Source: Aquariibacter albus (GTDB lineage Bacteria > Pseudomonadota > Gammaproteobacteria > Burkholderiales > Burkholderiaceae_C). Taken from it: a stretch of DNA of 64,000 bases. The notes beneath the pieces were generated by a model. That model ran no database searches. It saw only the letters and a program-made list of their open reading frames with translations, and was not told where the DNA came from. The stretch's first letter is position 1. Each line of letters starts with the position of its first letter. Position numbers and translations under genes: made by a program. This document shows positions 28,910-37,407 of the stretch, piece by piece. The DNA is taken from assembly GCF_014145335.1 (NCBI RefSeq), contig NZ_JACIVI010000002.1, positions 172,643 to 236,642 of the forward strand, in the 5' to 3' direction.

Positions 28910-29899
28910 TTACTTCGCGAGGAAGCCGGCCTCCTTCATCAGCACGCGGTGCATCTGCTCGTTCTTGCCGAGCCAGTCGAAGAAGGCCTCGCCGGTCAGC
29001 GCGGTCTGGTTGAAGGCGCCCTTCTCCATGAATTCCTTCCACTCGGCCGTCTCGCGGATCCGCTTGAACAGGTCCAGGTAGTAGGCGACTTCGTCGGGCT
29101 TCACGCCCGGCGGCATGAAGATGCCGCGCAGCATCACGTACTCGATCGGCACCCCGGCCGAGGAGCAGGTCGGGATGGCTTTCCAGCCCTCGTAGGGCAG
29201 GGCCTGCTTGTCCATCACGCACAGCGGCCGCAGCTTGCCGCCCTTCCAGTGGCTCTCGGCCTCGATCGGGTTGTTGACCGTCGAGTTCACGTGGCCGCCC
29301 ACCAGCTGCACCGCCACGTCGCCGCCGCCCTTGAAGGGCACATAGGTGACCTTCTTGCCCGCGGCCTTCTCGAACATCACGGTGATGATCTGGTCTTCCT
29401 GCTTGGAGCCGGTGCCGGCCATCTTGAAGGCGTTGTTGTCGCCCTTCTTGACCGCCTCGAAGTACTCCTTGGCGGTCTTGTAGGGCGCCTCGGCATTGAC
29501 CCACAGCACGAACTGGTCGAGCGCCAGCATCTGCACCGGCGTCAGGTCGCGCCAGTTGAAGGGCACGCCGGTGGCCAGCGGGGTGGTGAACAGGTTGGAC
29601 AGGGTGATGATGATCTTGTGCGGATCGCCCTTGTCGCCCTTGACGGCCAGGAAGCCCTCGGCCCCTGCGCCGCCGGACTTGTTGACCACCACCAGCGGCT
29701 GCTTCATCAGGCTGTGCTTGGCCACCACGCCCTGGATGAAGCGGGCCATCTGGTCGGCGCCGCCACCGGTGCCGGCCGGCACGATGAATTCGACGGGCTT
29801 GGCCGGTTCCCAGGCCTGGGCCGCCGGGCTGGCCGCCAGACCCAGCAGGGCGCAGGCAGCCGCGATCGCGGAACGCAGCGGAAGTGCGTGCTTGAACAT
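28910..29899 (-). CDS. Tripartite tricarboxylate transporter substrate-binding protein (Bug/TctC family)
   Basis: A 329-residue periplasmic receptor with a signal peptide (about residues 1-29, ending AQA). The Bug signature PVEFIVPAGTGGGADQMARFIQGVV and VVNKSGGAGAEGFLAVKG bound the ligand site. Bug receptors are hugely expanded in Burkholderiales and bind carboxylates, amino acids or vitamins. The substrate here is not predictable, though most ligands carry a carboxylate. It is co-directional with tctB (117 bp gap) and follows the CoA ligase gene by 75 bp. Confidence 0.85.
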   Translation of the reverse strand: MFKHALPLRSAIAAACALLGLAASPAAQAWEPAKPVEFIVPAGTGGGADQMARFIQGVVAKHSLMKQPLVVVNKSGGAGAEGFLAVKGDKGDPHKIIITLSNLFTTPLATGVPFNWRDLTPVQMLALDQFVLWVNAEAPYKTAKEYFEAVKKGDNNAFKMAGTGSKQEDQIITVMFEKAAGKKVTYVPFKGGGDVAVQLVGGHVNSTVNNPIEAESHWKGGKLRPLCVMDKQALPYEGWKAIPTCSSAGVPIEYVMLRGIFMPPGVKPDEVAYYLDLFKRIRETAEWKEFMEKGAFNQTALTGEAFFDWLGKNEQMHRVLMKEAGFLAK

Positions 29900-29974
29900 G
29901 GTCTTGTCTCCTCGGGGGATGGTGGATGGATGGGCGGTCTGTGCCGCCTTCTCGCGTACGCTGAAATCCGGTGC

Positions 29975-31504
29975 TCAGCCCGTCAGGCCCAGCTTGGCGG
30001 CCAGGCCGATGCGCTGCAGCTTGCCGGTGGCCCCCTTGGGGATCTCGTCCATGAACAGGATCTTCTTGGGCACCTTGAAGTCGGCGGCGCGCTGGCCGAT
30101 GAAGTCCTGCAGCTCGCGCTCGCTGAGGGCGGCGCCCTCGCGCAGCACCACGCAGGCGGCCACCTCCTCGCCCAGCTTGGGGTGGGGCATGGCGAAGGTC
30201 ACGACCTGGGCCACGGCCGGGTGGTCCATCATGATTTCGTCGACCTCGCGCGGGCTGATCTTCTCGCCGCCGCGGTTAATGATCTCCTTGAGGCGGCCGG
30301 TCAGGCTGATGTAGCCGTCGCTGTCCTTGATGCCCTGGTCGCCGGTGCGGAACCAGCCGTTGGTGTAGGCCTCGGCGTTCGCCTTGGGGTTGCTTTCGTA
30401 ACCGGCGGTCACGTTGGGGCCGCGGATGACGATTTCGCCCACGGTGTTGGCCGGCAGGATGCGGCCTTCCTCGTCCATGATCTCCACCTCCGGACCGCCG
30501 GGCAGGCCCACCGCACCGGGCTTGCGCACCCCGGGCGGCAGCGGGTTGCTGGCCATCTGGTGGGTGGCCTCGGTCATGCCGTAGGCCTCGATCAGCGGGG
30601 CCTTGAAGACGGCCTCCAGCTCGGTGATGACCTGCGGCGGCATCGAGGACGAGGACGAGCGCAGGAAACGCAGCGGGTGGCGCGCGATCACGTCGGCGTT
30701 CTTGCCGGCCCGGGTCAGGATGGCCTGGTGCATGGTCGGCACGGCCGTGTACCAGGTGGGCTTGGCCTCGTCCATCCAGGCGAAGAACTTCAGGGCGTTG
30801 AAGCCCGGGGTGCAGAAGACCTGCGAGCCGGCCGACAGCGGCGCCAGCACCCCGGCGATCAGGCCGTGGATGTGGAAGAGCGGCATGATGTTCAGGCCGC
30901 AGTCGGTGGCGGTGAACTGCAGGGTGGCGCGGATGTTCTGCGCCGAGGCCGCCAGGTTGCGCTGCGACAGCGGCACGATCTTCGGCCGCGAGGTGGTGCC
31001 CGAGGTGTGCAGCACCATCGAGACATCGTCGGGCTCGGCGTCGCCACCGTGGGCGGCCGGGGGGCCGCCTTCCACGCCGTCGCGCGGCTGCAGGGTGAAG
31101 CTGCCGGCGGCCTCGCCGGCGATCAGGTCCAGCACGCGCACGCCGAGCTTCAGGGCCACCTCGATGGCCGGGGAGCTGCTGCCCTGCTCGACGATCAGCG
31201 CCTTGGCCTTGAGGTCGGAGAGATAGAACTCGAACTCATCGGCGCGGTAGGCCGGGTTCAGCGGCGCGCTGGTCACGCCACGGGCGCAGGCCATGTAGCA
31301 GGCGGCCATCTCGGGGCCATTGGCCAGCACGATGGCGACGCGGTCGTTGCGGCCGATGCCCAGGCCGTTGAGACGGGCGATCGTCGCATCGATCAGGCTG
31401 CGCAGCCCGCCGAAGCTCAGCGGCGGCCGGCCGGGGGCGGAGAGGGCGGGGGCGGTGTCGGCGCCGGTCGCGAGAAGCGACTTCAAGGTCGTTTGCATGG
31501 TCAT
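29975..31504 (-). CDS. Acyl-CoA synthetase, AAE3/oxalyl-CoA synthetase-like
   Basis: A 509-residue AMP-forming ligase. It has the ATP loop LHTSGTTSRPKIVPLSQRN, YGMTEATHQM, the hinge motif YISLTGRLKEIINRGGEKISP, and the catalytic lysine in KVPKKILFMDEIPKGATGKLQRI. The N-terminal text APLNPAYRADEFEFYLSDLKAKALIV resembles plant AAE3 and yeast Pcs60, which activate oxalate; other small dicarboxylates or aryl acids are possible. It is the first gene of the transporter operon, so it may activate the imported acid. The ATG at 31504 is chosen because an earlier in-frame ATG adds an atypical leader; the codon two triplets in (31498) is also possible. Neither has a strong ribosome site. Confidence 0.8.
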   Translation of the reverse strand: MTMQTTLKSLLATGADTAPALSAPGRPPLSFGGLRSLIDATIARLNGLGIGRNDRVAIVLANGPEMAACYMACARGVTSAPLNPAYRADEFEFYLSDLKAKALIVEQGSSSPAIEVALKLGVRVLDLIAGEAAGSFTLQPRDGVEGGPPAAHGGDAEPDDVSMVLHTSGTTSRPKIVPLSQRNLAASAQNIRATLQFTATDCGLNIMPLFHIHGLIAGVLAPLSAGSQVFCTPGFNALKFFAWMDEAKPTWYTAVPTMHQAILTRAGKNADVIARHPLRFLRSSSSSMPPQVITELEAVFKAPLIEAYGMTEATHQMASNPLPPGVRKPGAVGLPGGPEVEIMDEEGRILPANTVGEIVIRGPNVTAGYESNPKANAEAYTNGWFRTGDQGIKDSDGYISLTGRLKEIINRGGEKISPREVDEIMMDHPAVAQVVTFAMPHPKLGEEVAACVVLREGAALSERELQDFIGQRAADFKVPKKILFMDEIPKGATGKLQRIGLAAKLGLTG

Positions 31505-31864
31505 CCCGTGGAAGTGCGCGGAAAGGATGGCCCAGCGGTCAGCCTCCTCGGACACAGAACCTGGACCGCCGCGAGGGCGGTCTGCTCATCTGGCGCCCCG
31601 CGGGCCGGCGGTCGGGCCGGTGCGGGGCTGGGGCGGATCGCGCCCTCCCGCCGCGCAGCACGCGGGTCTCGGTGCCGGGGACGGGGTCCGTCGTGTGTCG
31701 CCCGGGGCGGCCGATGCACGACGAGTCGGGTGGCGGGCGTTCCCGCGACCCTGAGGTCAGGTTTATAGCGAAAGGCCGCCGATTCAGGGATCAGGAAAGC
31801 TAGCGCAGGCCTTCAGCAAGATTGACGGGCTCGCCGCGCGAGCCCGCCCGCATAAGCTCGGGCC
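31505..31864. other. Divergent intergenic region, acyl-CoA ligase / IMPACT-family gene
   Basis: These 360 bases sit between two genes transcribed away from each other and should hold both promoters. The 100 bases next to the plus-strand gene are less GC-rich (TTTATAGCGAAAGG near 31760), as expected of promoter DNA. I cannot assign hexamers with confidence, and I see no regulator dyad, RNA gene or small frame that stands out. Confidence 0.4.
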
Positions 31865-32476
31865 ATGCCGCTCAGCCTGTCTGCCGCCGTCCACAGCGAA
31901 TTGCTGATCCAGAAGAGCCGCTTCCTCGGCTGCGTCGAGCCGGTGACCGACCGCCGGGAGGCCCAGGTCCGGGTGGCTGCACGCTGGGCCGAGCATCCCG
32001 GCGCCAGCCATGTCTGCTGGGCCCTCCTGGCCGGCGGCCAGTCGGCCGCGGTCGATGACGGCGAGCCCGGCGGCACCGCCGGCCGGCCGATGCTGGAGGT
32101 GCTGCGCCACCAGGATCTGGACGGCGTGCTCGCCACCGTCGTCCGCTACTACGGCGGGGTCAAGCTCGGGGCGGGCGGCCTGGTGCGGGCCTACACCGAC
32201 GCGGTCGCCCAGGCCCTGCTGCGAGCCGTGAAGGTGCCGCGGCTGCGCTGGCTGCCGCTGGGCTGCAGCCTGCCCTATGCCCTGGAGGGCCGGCTGCGTC
32301 GCGAGCTGGCCGCCGCGGGGGCGCGCGGCCTGCAGGTGCAGCACGGCAGCGTGATGGTCGATTGCCGTTTCGAACTGCCCGACGAGCGCCTACCCGCCCT
32401 GCGTGCCCAGCTCGATGCCCTCGGCCAGGGCCGGCTGCTGTGGCATGCGGAGGGGGAGCCCCCGGTCCACGGGTGA
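31865..32476 (+). CDS. IMPACT/YigZ family protein (UPF0029)
   Basis: A 203-residue protein with the UPF0029 N-terminal domain. Text includes KSRFLGCVEPV, AVDDGEPGGTAGRPMLEVL and the hallmark VRYYGGVKLGAGGLVRAYTDAV near residue 90-110. A ferredoxin-like C-terminal domain (DUF1949) follows. Bacterial YigZ resembles the eukaryotic translation regulator IMPACT; its role is not settled. Length matches E. coli YigZ (about 205). It may be co-transcribed with the DUF4864 gene 77 bp downstream. Confidence 0.9.
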   Translation: MPLSLSAAVHSELLIQKSRFLGCVEPVTDRREAQVRVAARWAEHPGASHVCWALLAGGQSAAVDDGEPGGTAGRPMLEVLRHQDLDGVLATVVRYYGGVKLGAGGLVRAYTDAVAQALLRAVKVPRLRWLPLGCSLPYALEGRLRRELAAAGARGLQVQHGSVMVDCRFELPDERLPALRAQLDALGQGRLLWHAEGEPPVHG

Positions 32477-32553
32477 CCCAGGCCGCTCCTCGGCCGCGCT
32501 TTGCTGTCATATTGGCCGCACAAGCCACCGCCCCGGGTGGCGCCGGAGGCTCT

Positions 32554-33012
32554 ATGCGACATCTTCCCGCCCTGCTCGTGGCCGGTCTGCTGCCCTTGCT
32601 GGCGGTGCCTGCGCTGGAGGCGGCATCCCGCGTCCGCGAGACCCCGCCCGAGGCCCTGGCCGGTGCCGAGGCGGGGGCGGTCCGTGCGGTCATCCAGGCC
32701 CAGCTCGACGCCTTCGCGGCCGACGATGCCGAGGCCGCCTTCAGCTTCGCGACCCCCGCGATCCAGCAGCGCTTCGGCAGCGCCGAGCGCTTCCTGTTCA
32801 CCGTGCGTGAGGCCTACCCGGCCGTCTACCGACCGGCCTCGGCCCATTTCATGGCGCCGATGCGGGTGGGCAGCGAGGTGGTCCAGCAGGTCCGTCTGGT
32901 GGACGCCGACGGCGCGGTCTGGGTCGCGCTCTACACCCTGGAGCGCCAGCCCGACCGCACCTGGCGCATCCAGGGCTGCCAGCTCAGCCGCAGCCCCGGC
33001 CAGATGATCTGA
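32554..33012 (+). CDS. DUF4864 domain protein, exported
   Basis: A 152-residue protein with a signal peptide (about residues 1-24, ending ALEAA). A DUF4864 body follows, recognised by VIQAQLDAFAADDAEAAFSFATPAIQQRFG, YRPASAHFMAP and WRIQGCQL. The fold is related to NTF2/SnoaL-type cones. It has no known function. GGAGG lies before the ATG at 32554; the frame extends upstream into the IMPACT gene, which is not used. It converges on the UbiH-family gene 19 bp away. Confidence 0.8.
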   Translation: MRHLPALLVAGLLPLLAVPALEAASRVRETPPEALAGAEAGAVRAVIQAQLDAFAADDAEAAFSFATPAIQQRFGSAERFLFTVREAYPAVYRPASAHFMAPMRVGSEVVQQVRLVDADGAVWVALYTLERQPDRTWRIQGCQLSRSPGQMI

Positions 33013-33031
33013 GCCGGGCGGTCGGCGCGCC

Positions 33032-34324
33032 TCAGCGCCAGCCGTACATCATCTGCCGCGCCAGCGCCCGCCGCACCGGCGCGAACTGGCCGACGGCGGC
33101 CAGGCCCAGCCCCCGCAGCGTCGACAGCGCCGGACCGGGCCAGGTGAAGCCCCGCGCCAGCAGGTCGGTCGTCGCGATCAGGCTCCAGCGGTCGGGCGCA
33201 CGCTGCCACTCGATGCGACGCAGCGCGGCCTTCAGGTCCAGCGGGCTGCCGCTGCGGTGGGCCCGCTCCTCGGCCGCGACCAGGGCAGCCACCAGGGCCT
33301 GGGCATCGCGCAGGCCCAGGTTCAGGCCCTGGCCGGCCACCGGGTGCAGGGTCTGCGCGGCATTGCCGATGCGGATCTGCCGGCCGGCCACCAGGCTGCG
33401 CTCGGCATTCAGGCCGAGCGCGAAGCTTTTCAGCGGGCTCAGGCCGGTCAGCGGGCCGACGGCCTCCGGGAAGAGGGTGTTCAGCAGGGCCAGGCGGCTG
33501 GCGCTGTCCAGCGGCGCCACCGGATCCTCGGCACTTGGCACACACCAGACCAGGGCGGCGCGCGGCTGGCCGTCGTCGGCCGAGGGGGTGGCGCCGCCGG
33601 CCACCCCGGGCGGCAGCGGCAGCAGCGCCGCCGGGCCGCTGGCGGTGAAGCGCTCCACCGCCATGCCGTCCAGCGGCCGGGCCAGGGTGACGGTGCCGAC
33701 CCAGGCCGTCTGGCCGTAGTCGTGGCGCAGGGCCTTGCGGGCCTGCTCGGCGAAGACGCCGCCCTCGGCGATCACCGCCAGGTCGTGGCGCTCGACGATG
33801 CCGCAGTCCAGCTCGACCCCGTCGGCCTGCTCGCGCACCGCCGCCACCGGCGTGCCCAGTCGCAGCGTCAGGCGCTGCGGTTCGCGTGCGCAGGCGGCCT
33901 CCCACAGGGCCTGCAGCGGCGCGACCAGGGCGCCGTGCCGCATCACCGTGCCGAGTGCGGGCACGCCCAGCTCCTCGGCGGCGATGCGCACCACCGGCTC
34001 GCCCTCGGGCAGCAGCAGCGCGGCCAGCGGTCGCGGCAGCAGGCCGGGGCCCAGGGTCGGCGTCTGCTGCGAGACATGCACGCTGCGGATCGGCGTGCCG
34101 TGCGCGGCCATCGCCGCGCCCAGGCCCAGGGCCTCCAGCACCTGCACGCTGCCGAGCGAAAGCGCAAGCGTGCGCGGGTCGCGGCCCGGGTCGGCGCCGG
34201 GCGGTCGCGCATCGAAGACGGTGATCGCAGCCTGCGGCAGCGCCGCGGCGAGCTGCAGGGCCAGGCTCAGGCCGACCGGGCCGGCGCCGACGAGGGCCAG
34301 GGAAAGCGGGGCGGGGGCGGACAT
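33032..34324 (-). CDS. UbiH/UbiF/COQ6-family FAD-dependent hydroxylase
   Basis: A 430-residue flavin monooxygenase. The FAD-binding start LSLALVGAGPVGLSLALQLAA is near residue 10. The conserved second FAD motif IRIGNAAQTLHPVAGQGLNLGLRDAQAL is near residue 300, followed by the family's C-terminal ARGFTWPGPALSTLRGLGL. Proteins of this type hydroxylate the ring of ubiquinone precursors on the inner membrane. Which ring position this one serves cannot be told. The start MSAPAPLSL at 34324 is chosen because the FAD motif then lies at the normal distance; an upstream extension of 54 residues is low-complexity. Confidence 0.85.
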   Translation of the reverse strand: MSAPAPLSLALVGAGPVGLSLALQLAAALPQAAITVFDARPPGADPGRDPRTLALSLGSVQVLEALGLGAAMAAHGTPIRSVHVSQQTPTLGPGLLPRPLAALLLPEGEPVVRIAAEELGVPALGTVMRHGALVAPLQALWEAACAREPQRLTLRLGTPVAAVREQADGVELDCGIVERHDLAVIAEGGVFAEQARKALRHDYGQTAWVGTVTLARPLDGMAVERFTASGPAALLPLPPGVAGGATPSADDGQPRAALVWCVPSAEDPVAPLDSASRLALLNTLFPEAVGPLTGLSPLKSFALGLNAERSLVAGRQIRIGNAAQTLHPVAGQGLNLGLRDAQALVAALVAAEERAHRSGSPLDLKAALRRIEWQRAPDRWSLIATTDLLARGFTWPGPALSTLRGLGLAAVGQFAPVRRALARQMMYGWR

Positions 34325-34551
34325 GCGGGCGGCGTGCGGGGCAGGGCGGACCTGCGGAGACGGGAGAAGGCCAGGTGCGGATGATGCCTGCGCGCGCGGG
34401 GGCGGGCTGGCCGCGCGCCCGGTGCCCTGCGGCGCACGGGGTCGGACGGCGTCGTGCGGGGGCGGGCATGCTGGCGGCCTACGCAATCCCCGCAGGCCGG
34501 TCGTCGGCCGGTCTGCCTAGCATCGGGGCCCCCAATGCGCCGAGACCTGCC

Positions 34552-35649
34552 ATGAACCGACCCTTCCGCATTGCCGTCCTGCCCGGCGACGGCATCGGCA
34601 CCGAGGTGATGCCCGAGGGCCTGCGCGTGCTGAAGCTGGCCGCCGCGCGCCACGGCCTGCCGCTGGAACTGCAGGCCTTCGACTGGGCCTGCGCCGACCA
34701 CTGGCTGCGCCACGGCCGCATGTTGCCGGAGGACTGGTTCGAGACCCTGCGCGGCTTCGACGCGATCTACTTCGGCGCGGTCGGCTGGCCGGCGGTGGTG
34801 CCGGATCACGTCTCGCTGTGGGGCTCGCTGCTCAAGTTCCGGCGCGACTTCGACCAGTACGCCAACCTGCGCCCGGTGCGCCTGCTGCCCGGCGTGCGCG
34901 GCCCGCTGGCGGGCAAGCAGCCGGGCGACATCGACTTCCTCGTCGTCCGCGAGAACACCGAGGGCGAGTACAGCAGCGTCGGCGGCCGCATGTTCGAGGG
35001 CAGCGAGCGCGAACTGGTGCTGCAGGAGGCGGTCTTCACCCGCCACGGCGTCGACCGCATCCTGCGCCACGCCTTCCGCCTCGCACAGCAGCGGCCGCGC
35101 AAGCGCCTGACGGCCGCGACCAAGAGCAATGGCATCGCGATCTCCATGCCCTACTGGGACGAGCGGGTCGAGGCCATCGCCGCCGAGTTTCCCGATGTGC
35201 AGTGGGACCGCCAGCATGTCGACATCCTGGCCGCGCGCTTCGTGCTGCAACCCGAGCGCTTCGACGTGGTCGTGGCCAGCAACCTCTTCGGCGACATCCT
35301 CAGCGACCTGGGCCCGGCCTGCACCGGCACCCTGGGCATGGCGCCCTCGGCCAACCTGAACCCCGACCGGCGCTACCCCAGCCTCTTCGAGCCCGTGCAT
35401 GGCTCGGCGCCGGACATCGCCGGCCAGGGCATCGCCAACCCGATCGCGCAGATCTGGTCGGCTGCGCTGATGCTGGACTTCCTCGGCCAGGCGCCCGGCG
35501 CCGATGCGGCAGCCGGCCGGGCGGCGCACGACGCCATCGTCGCAGCCATCGAGCAGGTGCTGCGCACGGGGCCGCGCACGCGCGACCTGGGCGGCCATGC
35601 CTCGACCCGCGAAGTCGGCGAGGCCATCGCCGCCGCCCTGGGCGGCTGA
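34552..35649 (+). CDS. Tartrate dehydrogenase/D-malate dehydrogenase family (isopropylmalate dehydrogenase superfamily)
   Basis: A 365-residue beta-decarboxylating dehydrogenase. It has IAVLPGDGIGTEVMPEGLRVL at the start and the substrate arginines in LRPVRLLPGV. ENTEGEYSSVGGRM and the catalytic K in TKSNGI follow. The metal aspartates lie in FDVVVASNLFGDILSDLGPA, and the NAD site is GSAPDIAGQGIANPIA. The text matches the TIGR02089 tartrate dehydrogenase group, whose members oxidise L-tartrate, D-malate or both with NAD and Mn2+. It stands alone with its own 227-bp upstream region, divergent from the UbiH-family gene. The start at 34552 fits the family; a longer frame from 34375 is not used. 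Confidence 0.88.
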   Translation: MNRPFRIAVLPGDGIGTEVMPEGLRVLKLAAARHGLPLELQAFDWACADHWLRHGRMLPEDWFETLRGFDAIYFGAVGWPAVVPDHVSLWGSLLKFRRDFDQYANLRPVRLLPGVRGPLAGKQPGDIDFLVVRENTEGEYSSVGGRMFEGSERELVLQEAVFTRHGVDRILRHAFRLAQQRPRKRLTAATKSNGIAISMPYWDERVEAIAAEFPDVQWDRQHVDILAARFVLQPERFDVVVASNLFGDILSDLGPACTGTLGMAPSANLNPDRRYPSLFEPVHGSAPDIAGQGIANPIAQIWSAALMLDFLGQAPGADAAAGRAAHDAIVAAIEQVLRTGPRTRDLGGHASTREVGEAIAAALGG

Positions 35650-35668
35650 GCGCGGCGCAGGCGCCGAC

Positions 35669-35998
35669 TCAGTGCAGCGGCGGGCGCGGGGCGCAGGGGG
35701 CGGCCTCGGCCGGGGCGCCGCGGGCGCCCTCGCTCAGCAGGCGCTGCCAGTGGCCGCGGATGCGCGCCAGGCTCAGGCGGAAGGTCGGGCTCAGTGCGGG
35801 GTGGGCGCAGAGCTGATCGAGGTTGTGCCGCAGCTTGCCGAGCATCAGCCGGCTCTGGGCATGGCAGGCCGGCGGGTGGCCCAGCGCGCAACGCTCGGCC
35901 ACGGCGGTCATCAGGGCCAGCGTGCCGGCCATCAGCGGCTCGACGGCGGGCAGGCGGTCCTCGGCGAGGGCGACATCGGGGGAGAGGCAGGCAGGCAT
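35669..35998 (-). CDS. Small conserved protein behind a possible Fur box
   Basis: A 109-residue soluble, mostly helical protein with no domain I can name. Recognisable features are PLMAGTLALMTAVAE, RLMLGKLRHNLDQLCAHPALSP and TFRLSLARIRGHWQRLL, a pattern I associate with uncharacterised Burkholderiales proteins. The two cysteines are unremarkable. The start at 35998 lies 36 bp downstream of a Fur-like operator on the same strand, so iron-repressed expression is plausible. It converges on the tartrate dehydrogenase gene (19 bp). It may be a small factor for iron homeostasis, but that is inference from the operator only. Confidence 0.6.
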   Translation of the reverse strand: MPACLSPDVALAEDRLPAVEPLMAGTLALMTAVAERCALGHPPACHAQSRLMLGKLRHNLDQLCAHPALSPTFRLSLARIRGHWQRLLSEGARGAPAEAAPCAPRPPLH

Positions 35999-36033
35999 GG
36001 CACGCGCTCCGGCAGGGGGTGGGTCACCATGCT

Positions 36034-36052
36034 AATGCGAACCATTCTCATC
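36034..36052 (-). promoter_or_regulatory. Putative Fur box
   Basis: AATGCGAACCATTCTCATC is an imperfect palindrome. It matches the proteobacterial Fur consensus AATGAGAATCATTCTCATT at 16 of 19 positions by my count. It sits 36 bp before the start of the minus-strand small gene and lies in one of the few AT-richer patches of the area. Confidence 0.6.
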
Positions 36053-36096
36053 TTATGCATGACCCTGCCCCGGGCAGGGCGCCTGCGCGCCCCGGC

Positions 36097-36807
36097 TCAG
36101 AGCCCGCCGAAGACCTTCTTCAGGATCGCGCTGCCGGTGGCCACCGGGTCCTTGCGGATCTTCTTCTCCTCTTCGCCGATCATGAAGTAGAGGCCGTCCA
36201 GCGCCTTGCCGGTCACGTACTGCTCGATGTTGGCGTCCTCCTTCTTGACCAGGCCGAAGCCCGAGGCCTTGGCCGCCACCGCGTTGTACTTGGCGGCCAG
36301 GTCGACCTTCTCGGTCTCGCGGCTGACGATGGGCAGGAAGCGGCCGTTCAGCGGCGTGCGCGTCTTGTCGGCGAAGAAGGCGGTGACCGAGGTGTCGCCG
36401 CCGCTCAGGATCTTCTTCGCGTCGGCCACGCTCATGTCGCGCACGGCCTGCTTCAGCAGGGTGACCGATTCCGGCACGGCGCTCTCGGCCGCGCGGTTCA
36501 TGGCGGTGACCAGGCCCTCGACCCGCTCGCCCTGGCCCAGCTTCTTCAGCAGCTTGGCCCCGCTTTCCAGCGCGCCCGGCAGCGGGATGCGCACCTTCGG
36601 GTTGCCGAGGAAGCCGTCGGTCTTGCCCAGCAGGCCGACCGCGACTTCGGCCCCCCGCTCCAGCGCAGCCTTCAGGCCGGCGCTGGCGTCGGCGTCGCTG
36701 AAGGACAGCGCACGCGCCTGCGCCGCCCAGAGGCCCAGCAGCGCAAGCGCCGCCCCCCGGCTCATACACTGCCGGCGCAACACGTCGCTCGGGTCGATGG
36801 AACGCAT
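36097..36807 (-). CDS. DUF4197 domain protein, exported
   Basis: A 236-residue protein whose body is DUF4197. Text includes SDADASAGLKAALERGAEVAVGLLGK, DGFLGNPKVRIPLPGALE, MNRAAESAVPES, and ADAKKILSGGDTSVTAFFADKTR. The last of these is followed by a C-terminal Y-x-GLYFMIGEEEKKIRKDP. An N-terminal stretch with RR and a hydrophobic segment (about residues 11-34, ending ARA) suggests export to the periplasm. DUF4197 is widespread in proteobacteria and Bacteroidetes, without known function. It diverges from the TlpA-like gene, with 90 bp between starts. AGGAGACC precedes the ATG. Confidence 0.82.
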   Translation of the reverse strand: MRSIDPSDVLRRQCMSRGAALALLGLWAAQARALSFSDADASAGLKAALERGAEVAVGLLGKTDGFLGNPKVRIPLPGALESGAKLLKKLGQGERVEGLVTAMNRAAESAVPESVTLLKQAVRDMSVADAKKILSGGDTSVTAFFADKTRTPLNGRFLPIVSRETEKVDLAAKYNAVAAKASGFGLVKKEDANIEQYVTGKALDGLYFMIGEEEKKIRKDPVATGSAILKKVFGGL

Positions 36808-36897
36808 GGTGGTCTCCTGGTTCTGAGGGCAGCCTGCCCGGTGGATCCGGCGCAGCGCCCGACCCGAAAGCGCCCAGCCTACACAAAGCCCGCGACC

Positions 36898-37392
36898 ATG
36901 TCCCTCCGCCCCCGCTTCGCCGCCGTTCTGTTGGCCCTGGGCCTTGCCGCCACCGTCCTGCCGGCCTGCAGCCCGCAGTTGGCTCCCGAGGTCGGCTACA
37001 CCTTGATCGATGGTCGCCAGGAACAGCTCAGCGCTTTGCGCGGCAAGGTCGTGCTGGTGAATTTCTGGGCCACCAGCTGCGCAAGCTGCGTGAAGGAGAT
37101 GCCCGATCTCGCCGCCACCTACGGCAAGTACGCGGCCCGCGGCTACGACACCGTGGCCGTGGCCATGGCCTACGACCCACCCGCGTACGTGCTGAACTTC
37201 GCCAAGAGCCGCGCCCTGCCCTTCAAGGTCGCGCTGGACCACGATGGCGAACTGGCCAGGCGCTTCGGCGACATCCAGCTCACGCCGACCTCGGTACTGA
37301 TCGACAAGCAGGGCCGCATCGTCAAGCGCTATGTCGGCCCGCCGAACTTCGACGAGCTGAACGCACTGGTCGAGAAGCTGCTGACGGCCTGA
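36898..37392 (+). CDS. TlpA/ResA-like thiol-disulfide oxidoreductase lipoprotein
   Basis: A 164-residue thioredoxin-fold protein. The leader LLALGLAATVLPACSP has a lipobox-like LPAC near residue 24, so it is probably lipid-anchored to a membrane and faces the periplasm. The redox motif is CASC in VNFWATSCASCVKEMPDLAATY, and the cis-proline is in QLTPTSVLIDKQGRIV. Such proteins reduce or isomerise disulfides, for example during cytochrome c maturation, or act as peroxiredoxin-like reductases. No ccm gene is adjacent. The start at 36898 is the only ATG that gives the lipoprotein leader. Confidence 0.85.
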   Translation: MSLRPRFAAVLLALGLAATVLPACSPQLAPEVGYTLIDGRQEQLSALRGKVVLVNFWATSCASCVKEMPDLAATYGKYAARGYDTVAVAMAYDPPAYVLNFAKSRALPFKVALDHDGELARRFGDIQLTPTSVLIDKQGRIVKRYVGPPNFDELNALVEKLLTA

Positions 37393-37407
37393 GGCCGCAC
37401 GCGCGGC

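Noticed and set aside
36063..36079. CCCTGCCCCGGGCAGGG as an intrinsic terminator after the DUF4197 gene
   Set aside because: The stem is only 7 bp and neither strand has a T-tract after it; at this GC content such hairpins are common.
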